From JAOUGY01 sp963785075 (lineage in GTDB: Bacteria > Actinomycetota > Acidimicrobiia > Spongiisociales > ZC4RG35): a stretch of DNA of 64,000 nucleotides. The stretch spans positions 372,001 through 436,000 of the forward strand of contig CAWATW010000006.1 in the NCBI GenBank assembly GCA_963785075.1, written 5' to 3'. A program made the position numbers and the translations under genes. Positions 25,197 through 33,870 of the stretch are shown in pieces. Positions within the stretch are counted from its first letter, which is position 1; each line of letters begins with the position of its first letter. A model generated the notes under the pieces. It was not told where the DNA came from. It did no database searches and worked only from the letters and a program-made list of their open reading frames with translations.

Positions 25197-25925
25197 TCAA
25201 GCCAACCCGAGAAGCCACGACAGCATCGTGAGACCTGCCCCCATGGTCGCCGTAGCGACGCCGAGCACACGCAACGGCATGGTCCCCCAGCGAGCGAGGG
25301 TGGTGGCCCGTCCGACGACCCGGTCTCTCGAGGTTGCCACGCCATCGATGATCTGATCCATCCGTGGGGATGTGTCCGGCATCGTGGCGAAGACCGCCGG
25401 AAGGCCACGGTCGACGATCCGGGTGAGCATGCCGTCGAGCAATGCTCGGACCACAGGCGCCAGAATCAGGAACCGCCTCGACAACGCGGTGGTGACCGCC
25501 GGTATTGCGCTCACCAGGACGAGACCGCGCACGATCTGCTCGGCCGAGCTCGAGAGGGTCTGCAGCTGCGAAGAGGCGTCGTTGGCGACCTGACCTGCGA
25601 CGCTGAAGATCGTTTCGACCTCCTCGGGGATACGTCGCCGCAGGAGGACACCCGCCACGACCATCGCAACGCCGAGGCCGCCGACCACTCCCCCGAGGAC
25701 CGCAAAGAAGGCCACGGCGCCGGACAGTCCCATGACCGCAGAGATCGCCCCAATCACGATTGCCATTCCCAAGCCGGCGGTCATCGCGACCAGGAGATCG
25801 CGGACCAGACGCCCGCCGGCGTCGCCGTCGGACGCCAGGACACCGCCGATCGAGGGCCGGAGACGCCCGAAGTCGAGCCCCGTGTTCGACAACAACTGGC
25901 GCCGAAGCCGCTCTCTCAGCCTCAT
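25197..25925 (-). CDS. Hypothetical membrane protein
   Basis: The 242-residue product has a basic N-terminus (MRLRERLRRQ), two adjacent hydrophobic segments (LLVAMTAGLGMAIVIGAI, VAFFAVLGGVVGGLGVAMVV), a helical region with ETIFSVAGQVANDASSQLQT and further hydrophobic stretches at the C-terminus. No family is recognised. The ATG at 25925 begins the charged N-terminus; upstream codons in frame look non-coding. Confidence 0.6.
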   Translation of the reverse strand: MRLRERLRRQLLSNTGLDFGRLRPSIGGVLASDGDAGGRLVRDLLVAMTAGLGMAIVIGAISAVMGLSGAVAFFAVLGGVVGGLGVAMVVAGVLLRRRIPEEVETIFSVAGQVANDASSQLQTLSSSAEQIVRGLVLVSAIPAVTTALSRRFLILAPVVRALLDGMLTRIVDRGLPAVFATMPDTSPRMDQIIDGVATSRDRVVGRATTLARWGTMPLRVLGVATATMGAGLTMLSWLLGLA

Positions 25926-25952
25926 GAGGTTCTCGATGATCGCACGCGCCGG

Positions 25953-25958
25953 TACCCT
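25953..25958 (+). promoter_or_regulatory. -10 box of the PIG-L gene (leaderless)
   Basis: TACCCT lies eight bases before ATG 25967. Confidence 0.5.
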
Positions 25959-25966
25959 CCGCCGGT

Positions 25967-26740
25967 ATGCCGTCCGCACGCACCAACCTGTTCTCCGAAG
26001 CCCGGCGCGAACCGGTGTCCCAACTCGACACACCCGAGCGGGCTCTCGTGATCGCAGCTCATCCGGACGACGCCGAGTTCGGCGCCGGCGCCACCCTGGC
26101 GAAGTGGTCCGACGCCGGATGCGAGGTCTCGCTGCTCATCGCCACCGACGGATCGAAGGGAACGTGGGATCCCGATCAGAGCCAGGCCGAGTTGATCGAG
26201 GCGCGGCGTCAGGAATCGCGGCGTGCCGCCGACATCCTCGGCGCGCGGGGCGAACTCGTGTTCCTCGATCACGTCGATGGTGAGCTGATCCATTCGATGG
26301 CGCTCAGGGAGGAGGTCGCGTTGTGGATCCGTCGCTTGCGACCGAACGTGGTGCTCAGCTGGGATCCCTGGCGCCGCTACATGCTGCATCCCGACCATCG
26401 TGAGATCGGGTGGGGCGCCATCGACGGCGTGGTGGCCGCACGAGATCACCTCTTCTTCCCCCACCAACTGGTCGACGGCGTCACCAAGCACCGACCCGAG
26501 ACGATCTTGCTGTTCGCTGCTGACGAGGTGGATTACTGGGAGGACGTCACTTCCACCTTCGATCGGAAGGTCGATGCACTGTTGTGCCACTCGTCGCAAA
26601 CCCACACGACCATGGGCGATGCGTTGAGCACCGAACAACACCGAGCCGATTTCACCGCTCGAATTCGAGAGTGGTGCGCCTCGATGGGTGAAGCTGCGGG
26701 AATGGAGCTGGCCGAGGCGTTCAAGCTCCTCAAACCCTGA
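25967..26740 (+). CDS. PIG-L/LmbE-family N-deacetylase
   Basis: The 257-residue protein has the zinc-binding AHPDDAEFGAGATLAKW motif and the third ligand in MLHPDHREIG. It matches the family that includes MshB and mycothiol S-conjugate amidase, which cleave acetyl or amide groups from GlcNAc-inositol compounds. Actinobacteria usually have several paralogues, so the substrate cannot be fixed here. No signal peptide. Confidence 0.9.
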   Translation: MPSARTNLFSEARREPVSQLDTPERALVIAAHPDDAEFGAGATLAKWSDAGCEVSLLIATDGSKGTWDPDQSQAELIEARRQESRRAADILGARGELVFLDHVDGELIHSMALREEVALWIRRLRPNVVLSWDPWRRYMLHPDHREIGWGAIDGVVAARDHLFFPHQLVDGVTKHRPETILLFAADEVDYWEDVTSTFDRKVDALLCHSSQTHTTMGDALSTEQHRADFTARIREWCASMGEAAGMELAEAFKLLKP

Positions 26741-26792
26741 TCCGACGTTCGGCAGGATGTCGAGACCCTTCGACGAGAGGTAGGCCCCGCGT

Positions 26793-27164
26793 CTACCGGA
26801 ACTGGTCGATGAGGATGGCGTTGCCGTCAGGGTCGACCAACGTGATGTGACCGGGGCCCGTCGTGTCCGGGTCGACCCGGTCGTTCAGTTCGACGCCCGC
26901 ATTCGTCAGCTCCTGCTGGATCACTCTCACATCGGTGAAGGGCTCGACCTCTGCGGTGTCCTGACCGTGCCCCGGATTGAAGGTGAGAATGTGCCCGTCG
27001 AACATCCCGTGGAAGAGTCCGATCAGCGCGCCGCCGTTGCGGAGGATCAGATAGTTCTGATCGGGATCGCCTCCGACCACCTCGAAGCCGAGCTTTTCGT
27101 AGAACGCCCGGGATCGCTCGAGGTCCGAGACCGACAGGCTGATGGAGAATGCGCCGAGTTCCAT
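26793..27164 (-). CDS. VOC/glyoxalase-like protein
   Basis: The 123-residue protein is a single vicinal-oxygen-chelate unit: FSISLSVSDLERSRAFYEKL at the start, GGALIGLFHGMFDGHILTFN in the middle and GHITLVDPDGNAILIDQF at the end. It probably dimerises. Its function, whether metal enzyme or binding protein, is not evident. ATG 27164 is preferred over 27182 because TACGTT lies six bases upstream. Confidence 0.85.
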   Translation of the reverse strand: MELGAFSISLSVSDLERSRAFYEKLGFEVVGGDPDQNYLILRNGGALIGLFHGMFDGHILTFNPGHGQDTAEVEPFTDVRVIQQELTNAGVELNDRVDPDTTGPGHITLVDPDGNAILIDQFR

Positions 27165-27170
27165 CACCCA

Positions 27171-27176
27171 AACGTA
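27171..27176 (-). promoter_or_regulatory. -10 box of the VOC gene (leaderless)
   Basis: TACGTT lies six bases before ATG 27164. Confidence 0.4.
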
Positions 27177-27178
27177 GC

Positions 27179-27673
27179 TCAACCGGCCAGCGCACGCTCG
27201 TACTGGTCGGCCGTCGCCCGATCGAACGCCACGAGAATCACTTCGTCGACGTCGGCGTCGAGGGACGTCAGCGTGTCCACCGCCACCCGAGCCGCCTGAT
27301 CCTTCGGGTAGCCATAGACCCCTGTCGAGATCGCCGGGAATGCCATCGACCGAGCTCCTACTGCCTCGGCCTGCTCGACCGATCGCCGATAGCAGCTGGC
27401 GAGCAACGCCGGTTCACCGTGCTCGCCCCCACGCCACACCGGGCCCACCGCGTGGATCACCCAGCGAGCCGGAAGCGCAAAGCCCGGCGTGGCCTTGGCG
27501 TCGCCGGTCTCGCAACCCTCGAGCTTTCGGCAGGCTTCGAGAAGCTCAGGACCAGCCGCCCTGTGAATGGCCCCGTCGACACCTCCACCTCCGAGGAGCG
27601 ACGAATTCGCAGCATTGACGATCGCATCGACTTCGAGCGTGGTGATGTCGCCGACGTATACGGAGATCCTCAT
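27179..27673 (-). CDS. Macrodomain protein, ADP-ribose hydrolase type
   Basis: The 164-residue product is a MacroD/YmdB-type macrodomain: GDITTLEVDAIVNAANSSLL, GGGGVDGAIHRAAG and AFPAISTGVYGYPKDQAA form the ADP-ribose site. Such proteins hydrolyse O-acetyl-ADP-ribose or mono-ADP-ribosyl groups. The catalytic-loop Asn and Asp residues and the glycine loop are intact. The ATG at 27673 matches the usual family start; GACAAT lies six bases upstream. Confidence 0.92.
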   Translation of the reverse strand: MRISVYVGDITTLEVDAIVNAANSSLLGGGGVDGAIHRAAGPELLEACRKLEGCETGDAKATPGFALPARWVIHAVGPVWRGGEHGEPALLASCYRRSVEQAEAVGARSMAFPAISTGVYGYPKDQAARVAVDTLTSLDADVDEVILVAFDRATADQYERALAG

Positions 27674-27733
27674 GGGCCCATTGTCGCGAATGGACTGCCA
27701 GCCGTCAGGTGACATCTTCGGCATTCGCACGGT

Positions 27734-28072
27734 CTAGCGGTGCGCGACTTCCGGCTCGACGTCCAGCGCCATCCGGATCCCGGCCAACCGCTCGGGCTGG
27801 AGCCGGTGATACACCCACTTTCCGCGCCGCTCCGAGGTGGTGAAACCTGCCTCTCGCAACACCTTCATGTGGTGACTCACCGTCGGCTGGGAGAGGTCGA
27901 GCGGGTCGGTGAGATCGCACACGCAGATCTCATGGCCCTCGGCACGGGCGAGCATCGACAATATGCGCAGCCGGGCGGGATCGGCCACCACCTTCAGCAG
28001 CGCCGCGGTCTGCTCGGCCTCCTCGGCCGACATCACTCCCGAGATCGGGGTACAGCAGGAATCCATATCCAT
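27734..28072 (-). CDS. ArsR/SmtB-family metal-responsive repressor
   Basis: The 112-residue winged-helix protein carries the metal motif ICVCDLTD at the start of helix alpha-3, the classic ELCVCDL-type site for As(III)/Sb(III) or Cd(II)/Pb(II). It also has an N-terminal vicinal pair (MDSCC). The recognition helix is SQPTVSHHMKVLREAG. It faces cadI across a perfect 13-bp inverted repeat, so it probably represses both. Start is ATG 28072 or 28066. Confidence 0.9.
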   Translation of the reverse strand: MDMDSCCTPISGVMSAEEAEQTAALLKVVADPARLRILSMLARAEGHEICVCDLTDPLDLSQPTVSHHMKVLREAGFTTSERRGKWVYHRLQPERLAGIRMALDVEPEVAHR

Positions 28073-28102
28073 ATATTGACAACGATCGATGCATCGGTCA
28101 AG

Positions 28103-28134
28103 ATCAATACATCGACGGCCATCGATGTATTGAT
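28103..28134. promoter_or_regulatory. Operator, perfect 13-bp inverted repeat between arsR and cadI
   Basis: ATCAATACATCGA (28103-28115) and TCGATGTATTGAT (28122-28134) are exact inverted copies around six bases, ending 25 bases before the cadI start. This is the form of an ArsR-family dimer site. Confidence 0.85.
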
Positions 28135-28159
28135 TCTCGAAACGACCAAGGAGACAGAC

Positions 28160-28594
28160 ATGAGCAGATTGCAGCTGGCACTCACCGTGCGCGATGTCGA
28201 TGCAGCGGTTGACTTCTACAGCACGATGTTCCAGTCCCAGCCCGCCAAGCGCCGGCCCGGATACGCCAACTTCGCCATCACCGATCCCCCGCTCAAGCTG
28301 GTGCTGATCGAAGGGGCCGACGGCGGGACTTTGAACCACCTCGGTGTCGAGGTCGAGGGCACGCAGGAAGTCCACACCGCGACGGGCCGCTTCGATGACG
28401 CCGGGTTGTCCACCCGCCTCGAGGACGGCGTCGAGTGTTGCTACGCACTCCAGGACAAGGTGTGGGTCAGGGATCCCGATGGTGCCGAATGGGAGTGGTA
28501 CACGGTGCTCGGAGATTCGCAACGAATGGAGTCGACCGACGACGCCTGCTGCGCAGCTGAAGAGTCCGACCCGGCAGCCGCCGCCTGCTGCTGA
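28160..28594 (+). CDS. cadI: ArsI/CadI-family heavy-metal resistance protein
   Basis: The 144-residue VOC protein closely follows mycobacterial CadI: MSRLQLALTVRDVDAAVDFY, AKRRPGYANFAITDPPLK and TLNHLGVEVEG are near-diagnostic. It retains the vicinal ECC that in ArsI C-As lyases binds trivalent organoarsenicals, and ends in a cysteine-rich tail (CCAAEESD...AAACC). It acts in the cytosol in metal or arsenic resistance. A strong AAGGAGA precedes the ATG. Control by the divergent ArsR is likely. Confidence 0.93.
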   Translation: MSRLQLALTVRDVDAAVDFYSTMFQSQPAKRRPGYANFAITDPPLKLVLIEGADGGTLNHLGVEVEGTQEVHTATGRFDDAGLSTRLEDGVECCYALQDKVWVRDPDGAEWEWYTVLGDSQRMESTDDACCAAEESDPAAAACC

Positions 28595-28599
28595 TCGGC

Positions 28600-29775
28600 T
28601 TGACTGCGGAGCCGATGACCGTCGGCTCCGCACCGCCCAGGCCCCGCGAGGCGGCGATCGTGGCGCTCGCCTGCGTCACGCTCGCCGCCTATGGGTCCTG
28701 GATCTACAGCTTCGGGGTCATCCTCGACGATCTGACAGCCGACCTCGGGGCGTCGGAGTCCTCGATGGTCGCGGCCTTCGGCGCCGCCCAGCTCCTCGCC
28801 GGCGCCGGAAGTGTGGCCGCCGGGCGCCTGCTCGATCGGAGAGGGTCTCGGCCGGTGTTCGTGATCGGCATGGTCGGTGCCCTCGTCCTCGCCGCCGCCA
28901 CGCTGGCAGGTTCGCCGCTCGGCTTCGGGGCTCTGTTCTCGGTGGGAGCCGGCATCGTCGGGGCGACCGGCTTCTATCACATCTCCCAGACCGCCGCCGC
29001 ACGCGTCGCACCCGGCCACGAGGCCGCAGCGATCACACGCCTCACGCTCTACGCGGCGTTTTCGTCTCCGATCTTCTATCCCCTCTCGGCATGGCTCGTG
29101 GAGCGTTCCGGCTGGCGGCTCGCCCTGCAGGCCGGAGCCGCGATGACGCTTGCGTCGTTCGTCGCCGCGCTGTCGATAGCGAACAGCCCGGCGACGGACG
29201 TCTCCCGTACCTCGTGGCGCCTGGCGCCGGGTGGTTTCGACCGCCGAGCCCTCCGATTCGGGGCCGGTGTGGTCCTCGCCACCGGAACCATCCAGCTGCT
29301 GTCGGTGTATCAGGTGCCGGTGATGAGCTCGGCCGGGCTCGGGTTGGCGACCGCATCGACGCTTGCCGGTGCTCGCGGGATCATGCAGTTCTTCGGGCGC
29401 CTGCCCCTGACCCGGGTGGCGGCGCGCTTCGGTGCAGCCCGCACGCTCAGGTCGGCGATCCTCATGCTCGCCGTGGGGACCGCGCTCCTCGCCGGCAGCG
29501 GGTGGTTCCCTGTCGCGCTGGTGGCGATGACGATCACCGGACTGTCGATCGGAGCGCAATCGCCGCTGGTGGGCATCCGGGGACGGGAGGTCTTCGGAGA
29601 TCGTGTTCTGGGCACGTCGCTCGGCACGGTGACGCTCGGCACCTTCGTCGCCGGGGCAGTGACACCAGTCGTCGCCGGAACGCTGGTGGAGTCGACCGGC
29701 AGCAGGATGTCGGCGGTGGTGATCGGGACGGTGATCGCCCTCGGGGCCGCCATCGTCGTGGGAGGCGACGAATGA
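28600..29775 (+). CDS. Major facilitator superfamily transporter
   Basis: The 391-residue protein has about 12 membrane segments and an MFS loop motif between helices 2 and 3 (GRLLDRRGSRPVFV). The substrate is unknown. It follows cadI by five bases, so it may belong to the ArsR-controlled unit as a metal or arsenical exporter, but it equally leads into the glycerate kinase gene (ATGA overlap) and might carry a glycerate-like acid. No clear ribosome-binding site precedes the ATG, and the later ATG (residue 6) is possible. Confidence 0.85.
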   Translation: MTAEPMTVGSAPPRPREAAIVALACVTLAAYGSWIYSFGVILDDLTADLGASESSMVAAFGAAQLLAGAGSVAAGRLLDRRGSRPVFVIGMVGALVLAAATLAGSPLGFGALFSVGAGIVGATGFYHISQTAAARVAPGHEAAAITRLTLYAAFSSPIFYPLSAWLVERSGWRLALQAGAAMTLASFVAALSIANSPATDVSRTSWRLAPGGFDRRALRFGAGVVLATGTIQLLSVYQVPVMSSAGLGLATASTLAGARGIMQFFGRLPLTRVAARFGAARTLRSAILMLAVGTALLAGSGWFPVALVAMTITGLSIGAQSPLVGIRGREVFGDRVLGTSLGTVTLGTFVAGAVTPVVAGTLVESTGSRMSAVVIGTVIALGAAIVVGGDE

Positions 29776-30939
29776 CCCGGGAGCGGGTCCTCACCGCCTA
29801 TCGCTCGGCCCTCCAGGCCGTCGATCCCGAGGCTGCCGTCGCCCGAGCGGTGCGGGATCTGGAAAGCGAGCGGGTATGGGTGGCTGCCGTCGGCAAGGCG
29901 GCGCCGGCGATGGTCCGGGGCGCGGCGTCCGCTCTCGGCGAGGCGATGCGCGGTTTCCTGGCGGTCTCCGACCACGTCGAGCCGACCGCTGCCAACGGAT
30001 CGGTGTTCGTGGGAGGACACCCGTTTCCCGACGAACGATCGGAACGAGCCGGACGGGCGTTGTTGTCGTTCGTCGGCTCGATCCCGCCGGACGACCTGCT
30101 GCTCGTGCTCGTCTCCGGCGGCGGCTCAGCCCTCGTGGAGGTCCCGGTCGAGGGCGTCGCCGTCGAGGACGTGGCCAGGCTCACGGACCGGCTCATGCAC
30201 GTGGGCACCCCCATCGAGGAGATCAACCTGGTGCGAAGACACCTGTCTCGCATCAAGAACGGCGGCCTGCTGCGCGCAACCACTGCGACCCGAGCGGTGA
30301 CGCTCGTGGTGTCCGACGTGATCGACGCCGGACCGGAGGTGGTCGCGTCCGGTCCCACACTCGTCGACGGATCGTCGGTCGACGACGCCGTCGAAGTGAT
30401 CCGATCGCGGCTCGGTGTCGACTTTCCAGTTCGTCCCGTGGGCCCGACAGGCCCGCTCCCGGAGCATCGGGCCGAAGTGGTGGCCGACTGTTCGATGGCC
30501 GCTCTGGCGGCGGCCGACGAACTCGGCGCCGAGGTGTGGACCGCCGCCCTGCGCGGCGAGGCATCCGAGCAGGCCAGACGGATGGTGGCCGCCGGCGAGA
30601 AGCGTCCGCTGGTGGCGACGGGCGAGACCACCGTGACGGTGCGAGGTGCGGGCCTCGGTGGTCGCAATCAGGAGGCGGCGCTCGCCGCAGCGATCGCGCT
30701 GGACGGAGAGACCGGATGGTTCGGTGCGCTCGGCACCGACGGCATCGACGGTCCCACCGAGGCGGCCGGCGCCATCGTCGACGGGAACTCGGCGGATCGG
30801 ATGCGCCGCCTGGGTGTCGACCCCTACCGCGCCCTCGAGTCCAACGACTCGCACGGGGCGTTGGCGGCTGCGCGGCGATCTCGTCGTCACCGGGCCCTCC
30901 GGCACCAACGTCGGCGATCTGTGGATCAGCCTTCCCTGA
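29772..30939 (+). CDS. Glycerate 2-kinase (MOFRL family), frameshifted near the 3' end
   Basis: The product matches class II glycerate kinases, which phosphorylate glycerate to 2-phosphoglycerate. The N-terminal DUF4147 part has AVGKAAPAMVRGAA, LVSGGGSALVEVP and RRHLSRIKNGGLL. The MOFRL part has TGETTVTVRGAGLGGRNQEA and LGTDGIDGPTEAAGAIVDG. After LESNDSHGALA the family's final block appears only in the next frame (LRGDLVVTGPSGTNVGDLWI, stop 30939), because of one extra base at 30864-30867. The unshifted frame ends at 30980 with a non-homologous tail inside the convergent gene. ATG overlaps the MFS stop. Confidence 0.85.
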
Positions 30940-30945
30940 GAACGA

Positions 30946-31674
30946 TCAGGGCGCAAGCGTGGACAGATCGTCGACGGTGATGGTGGCTCCGGCCTCCGCC
31001 AGTGCTGCCGACGAGTCGGTGCGATCGACGCCGACGACGACGGCGAAACCGCCGGCCGCACCTGCCGCCACTCCGCTGACCGCGTCCTCGAAGACAACCG
31101 TGCGACCCGGCGCTGCGCCGAGCTCTGCGGCGGCATCGAGGAAGGTGTCGGGAGCCGGCTTCCCGGGAAGTGATCGTTGCCGGGCGACGACCCCGTCCAT
31201 CACGAAGCGAAATCGGTCGGACAGATCCGCTGCAGCCAGCACCGGCTTGGCGTTGGCGCTGGACGAAACCACCGCGAGGCCGATCTCCGTGGCCGCCAAG
31301 GCGTCGAGCAGCCCGACTGCGTCGGGGTACGGCTCCACACCCTCATCCTCCAGCACCCGGTTGAACATGGCGTTCTTCAGGTTGCCGAGGGCACACACCG
31401 TGTCGTGACCCGGCGCATCCCCTGGGTCACCCTCGGGGAGCACGATATTGCGGGAGGCGAGGAAGTCCCTGACCCCGTCGTAGCGCGGCTTGCCGTCGAC
31501 GTGTGCCAGGTAATCGGCCTCGACGAACGGCACGAAGGCGGGACCGCTCCGAGCGGCGAGGAACTCGTCGAACGATCGCTTCCAAGCAGATTCGTGCACC
31601 CGTGCCGTCGGAGTCAGGACGCCGTCGAGATCGAACAAAACTGCGTCGATGGCCTGCCAGTCGATGAGGCTCAT
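30946..31674 (-). CDS. HAD-family hydrolase, beta-phosphoglucomutase-like
   Basis: The 242-residue protein has the HAD motifs: I, AVLFDLDGVLTPTARVHE (nucleophile Asp and acid/base Asp); II, VVSSSANAK; III, SLPGKPAPDTF; IV, VFEDAVSGVAAG. Cap insertion and overall length match beta-phosphoglucomutase-type enzymes found in trehalose or maltose metabolism, but a sugar phosphatase role is equally possible. Convergent with the glycerate kinase, six bases from that gene's shifted-frame stop. Confidence 0.88.
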   Translation of the reverse strand: MSLIDWQAIDAVLFDLDGVLTPTARVHESAWKRSFDEFLAARSGPAFVPFVEADYLAHVDGKPRYDGVRDFLASRNIVLPEGDPGDAPGHDTVCALGNLKNAMFNRVLEDEGVEPYPDAVGLLDALAATEIGLAVVSSSANAKPVLAAADLSDRFRFVMDGVVARQRSLPGKPAPDTFLDAAAELGAAPGRTVVFEDAVSGVAAGAAGGFAVVVGVDRTDSSAALAEAGATITVDDLSTLAP

Positions 31675-31714
31675 GCCCGCACCCTGGCACAGAGGAGGTC
31701 ATCAGCCAACCCCA

Positions 31715-32452
31715 TCATCGATGGGCCACCACGAACCGGTCCCGCCCGGTGAGGTCTCGACGAACCGAGACAGAGGCGAATGCCCGCTCGAACAACACCG
31801 TCACCTCGGGACCCTGCTCATCGCCGATCTCGCAGATCACCGTCCCACCGGGCGCGAGCCAGCGGACCGCCTCGAAGGCGATGCGATCGAGCACCTCGAG
31901 TCCGGTCGGGCCGGACACGAGCGCCATCCGCGGCTCATCCTTCACGTCGGGAGGCAGGTCATCGAACTCCGCATCCGTGACGTACGGCGGATTGGACACG
32001 ATGAGGTCCAGCAGCCCGGACAGCTCCGGCGGCAGCGCCTCGAACAGATCCCCTTGGAGGACCTCGATGTCCGACCGTGAGCGAGCGACGTTGAGCCGAG
32101 CGACGTCAACGGCGTCGGGCGAGAGGTCGGTTGCGATCACCCGCGCAGCGGGCCAGGTGGACTTGCAGGCGATCGCCAGCGCGCCAGATCCGGTGCACAG
32201 GTCGACCACGACAGCCGGGTCGATCACCTCCGCCACCGCCAGCTCCCAGAGCTGCTCCGTCTCGGGACGTGGGATCAGCACGCGTTCGTCGACCACGAGT
32301 TCGAAAGGGCCGAACGCAGCGGTTCCCTCGAGGTACTGCAGTGGCGCGCCCGCCAACCTCCGGCGAAGGAGATCGGCGAACAGGCGGTCGTCGCCTCCGC
32401 TCGCCGCCCTCAGGCGACGTTCCTCATGGGCCGGGAGGACGGGGTCGGACAC
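31715..32452 (-). CDS. prmC: Peptide chain release factor N5-glutamine methyltransferase
   Basis: PrmC methylates the GGQ glutamine of release factors. The product (245 residues from GTG 32452) has the SAM motif VVDLCTGSGALAIACK and the catalytic NPPYV. It also has PLQYLEGTAAFGPFELVVDE and IPRPETE, conserved in this family. The N-terminal helical domain is shorter than in E. coli PrmC (277 residues). A homologous N-terminal fragment occurs at 35159-35306 fused to other sequence. No prfA lies in the window. Confidence 0.92.
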   Translation of the reverse strand: MSDPVLPAHEERRLRAASGGDDRLFADLLRRRLAGAPLQYLEGTAAFGPFELVVDERVLIPRPETEQLWELAVAEVIDPAVVVDLCTGSGALAIACKSTWPAARVIATDLSPDAVDVARLNVARSRSDIEVLQGDLFEALPPELSGLLDLIVSNPPYVTDAEFDDLPPDVKDEPRMALVSGPTGLEVLDRIAFEAVRWLAPGGTVICEIGDEQGPEVTVLFERAFASVSVRRDLTGRDRFVVAHR

Positions 32453-32583
32453 AACGGCAGTGTGGCACCTTCGACACGATTCAACATGCCACAAACGGCC
32501 CAGGACGGGTGCGCTGACTGGCGTCGTGCCCTATCGGGTCGGAGCCTTCGGCCCGTAGCGTGGGGAACGAAGGAGGTGTCGCC

Positions 32584-33570
32584 ATGCAACCGATCGCAGT
32601 GGCGATCGTTCACGGGATCGAGATCGAAGACCCCGACTTCGCCACAACCCCGACCAAGTTGCTGAAGGAGGCGTTCGCCGATCAGTTCGGACCGCACGGT
32701 CCCGACCCGGATCAGGCACTGATCGTGGAACCGATCGCCTGGGCCGCCGAGGCACAGGCACGACAGCAGCAGCTCTTCGATCACGTCTTCGCCACCGATT
32801 CGCACGAGTTCTTCGAGGACCGCATCTCCCGGATCATCACCAAGCTGAACGCCGGGTCGACCCGCCACCTCGTGCCGCTGATCCTGTCCATGTCCGACCG
32901 GAAGGTTCCGGGGATGAAAGAGCTTCATTGGCCGACCGCCCGGTGGCTCATGATGCATTTCGTTGGTGACGTCATCGCATATGACCGAACCGGGGACGGC
33001 GCCAACTATCACGCGGTACACGGGACCTTCGCAAGCGGTCTCGAATCACTCGCCCGCCGGGCCGGCCCGGAGGCTCCGCTGTGCGTGATCGCACACTCGT
33101 TCGGCACGGTGCTCGCCACCGACTACTTCTACGACCAGCAACAATGGCGCCGGCGGCTGGCCGCCGAAACTGTCGACGCCGCACGTGGGAAGTCTGCACT
33201 GGCCCGCGGCCACACGTTGGCCTGGCTCTACACGATGGGAAGCCCGCTCGCCCTCTGGAGCCTGCGCTATGCGTCCGACTCCCGACAGATGAGCAAGCCG
33301 ATCAGGTTTCCCGGACAACGCATCGAGACAGACCGTCCCGATCTGAACACCGAGTGGGTGAACATCTACGAGAAGGACGACATCATCGCATACCCGCTCC
33401 GCGGGCTCAGCGAGGCGTACGCGGCGACGGTCGACGAGGATCGCGCAGTCGACGTGTCCGGCCCCGTGTCGACGACCCCGCTGACTCACATCTTCTACTG
33501 GTCGGACCGCAAGGTGATCGATCCGATCGGAGCAAGACTCGCTCAGGGGTGGCGGCTGCTCAACGAGTGA
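32584..33570 (+). CDS. Alpha/beta-hydrolase-like protein
   Basis: The 328-residue cytosolic protein has VAIVHGIEIED near the start, the nucleophile elbow VIAHSFGTVLATDY (Ser in A-H-S-F-G) and HIFYWSDRKVIDPI near the end, which could supply the histidine. This suggests a serine esterase or lipase-like fold. The substrate is unknown. AAGGAGGTG lies a few bases before ATG 32584, and TAGCGT upstream may be the -10 box. Confidence 0.75.
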   Translation: MQPIAVAIVHGIEIEDPDFATTPTKLLKEAFADQFGPHGPDPDQALIVEPIAWAAEAQARQQQLFDHVFATDSHEFFEDRISRIITKLNAGSTRHLVPLILSMSDRKVPGMKELHWPTARWLMMHFVGDVIAYDRTGDGANYHAVHGTFASGLESLARRAGPEAPLCVIAHSFGTVLATDYFYDQQQWRRRLAAETVDAARGKSALARGHTLAWLYTMGSPLALWSLRYASDSRQMSKPIRFPGQRIETDRPDLNTEWVNIYEKDDIIAYPLRGLSEAYAATVDEDRAVDVSGPVSTTPLTHIFYWSDRKVIDPIGARLAQGWRLLNE

Positions 33571-33673
33571 TGTCACGAAGCACCCAAGTCACCGAAGGAG
33601 TCTTGCCTTGATGGGATGGAGAGAGGTTTTGAGCGTGTAGCTCGAAACTGCTGACGACCAAACGAGAGGGAGA

Positions 33674-33694
33674 AGCGCGGACGCGTTCCGCGCT
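33674..33694. terminator. Hairpin, possible terminator
   Basis: AGCGCGGA (33674-33681) and TCCGCGCT (33687-33694) form a perfect 8-bp stem with loop CGCGT. It lies 104 bases after the hydrolase stop; a weak GCTTTCG follows. Confidence 0.45.
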
Positions 33695-33858
33695 GCCGCT
33701 TTCGTAGTAGTTCAACTGGCCCCCTGGGCGCGTCGACCGTGGCCTCGACAAGTGATGCAGCCCCATTCGATCTGTGCCTATCCGAACCGGCTGAGAGTGG
33801 GACGTTCCGCCCGGGATCTCGCACAGAGGGCGTGCAGAGTCACGGTCCGCGAGGTGGT

Positions 33859-33864
33859 TATCGT
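33859..33864 (+). promoter_or_regulatory. -10 box of the nucleoside phosphorylase gene (leaderless)
   Basis: TATCGT lies six bases before ATG 33871. Confidence 0.5.
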
Positions 33865-33870
33865 TCGTCG

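Larger units (their letters stand above)
33571..33870. other. Intergenic region with a hairpin, no gene seen
   Basis: About 300 bases with no protein-like frame; codon use and composition differ from the flanking genes. The main structure is the hairpin at 33674-33694. Confidence 0.5.

Noticed and set aside
28344..30980. A forward frame of 878 codons across cadI, MFS and glycerate kinase
   Set aside because: The part before 29772 is an off-frame shadow rich in Arg and Pro; the MFS protein is read in another frame.
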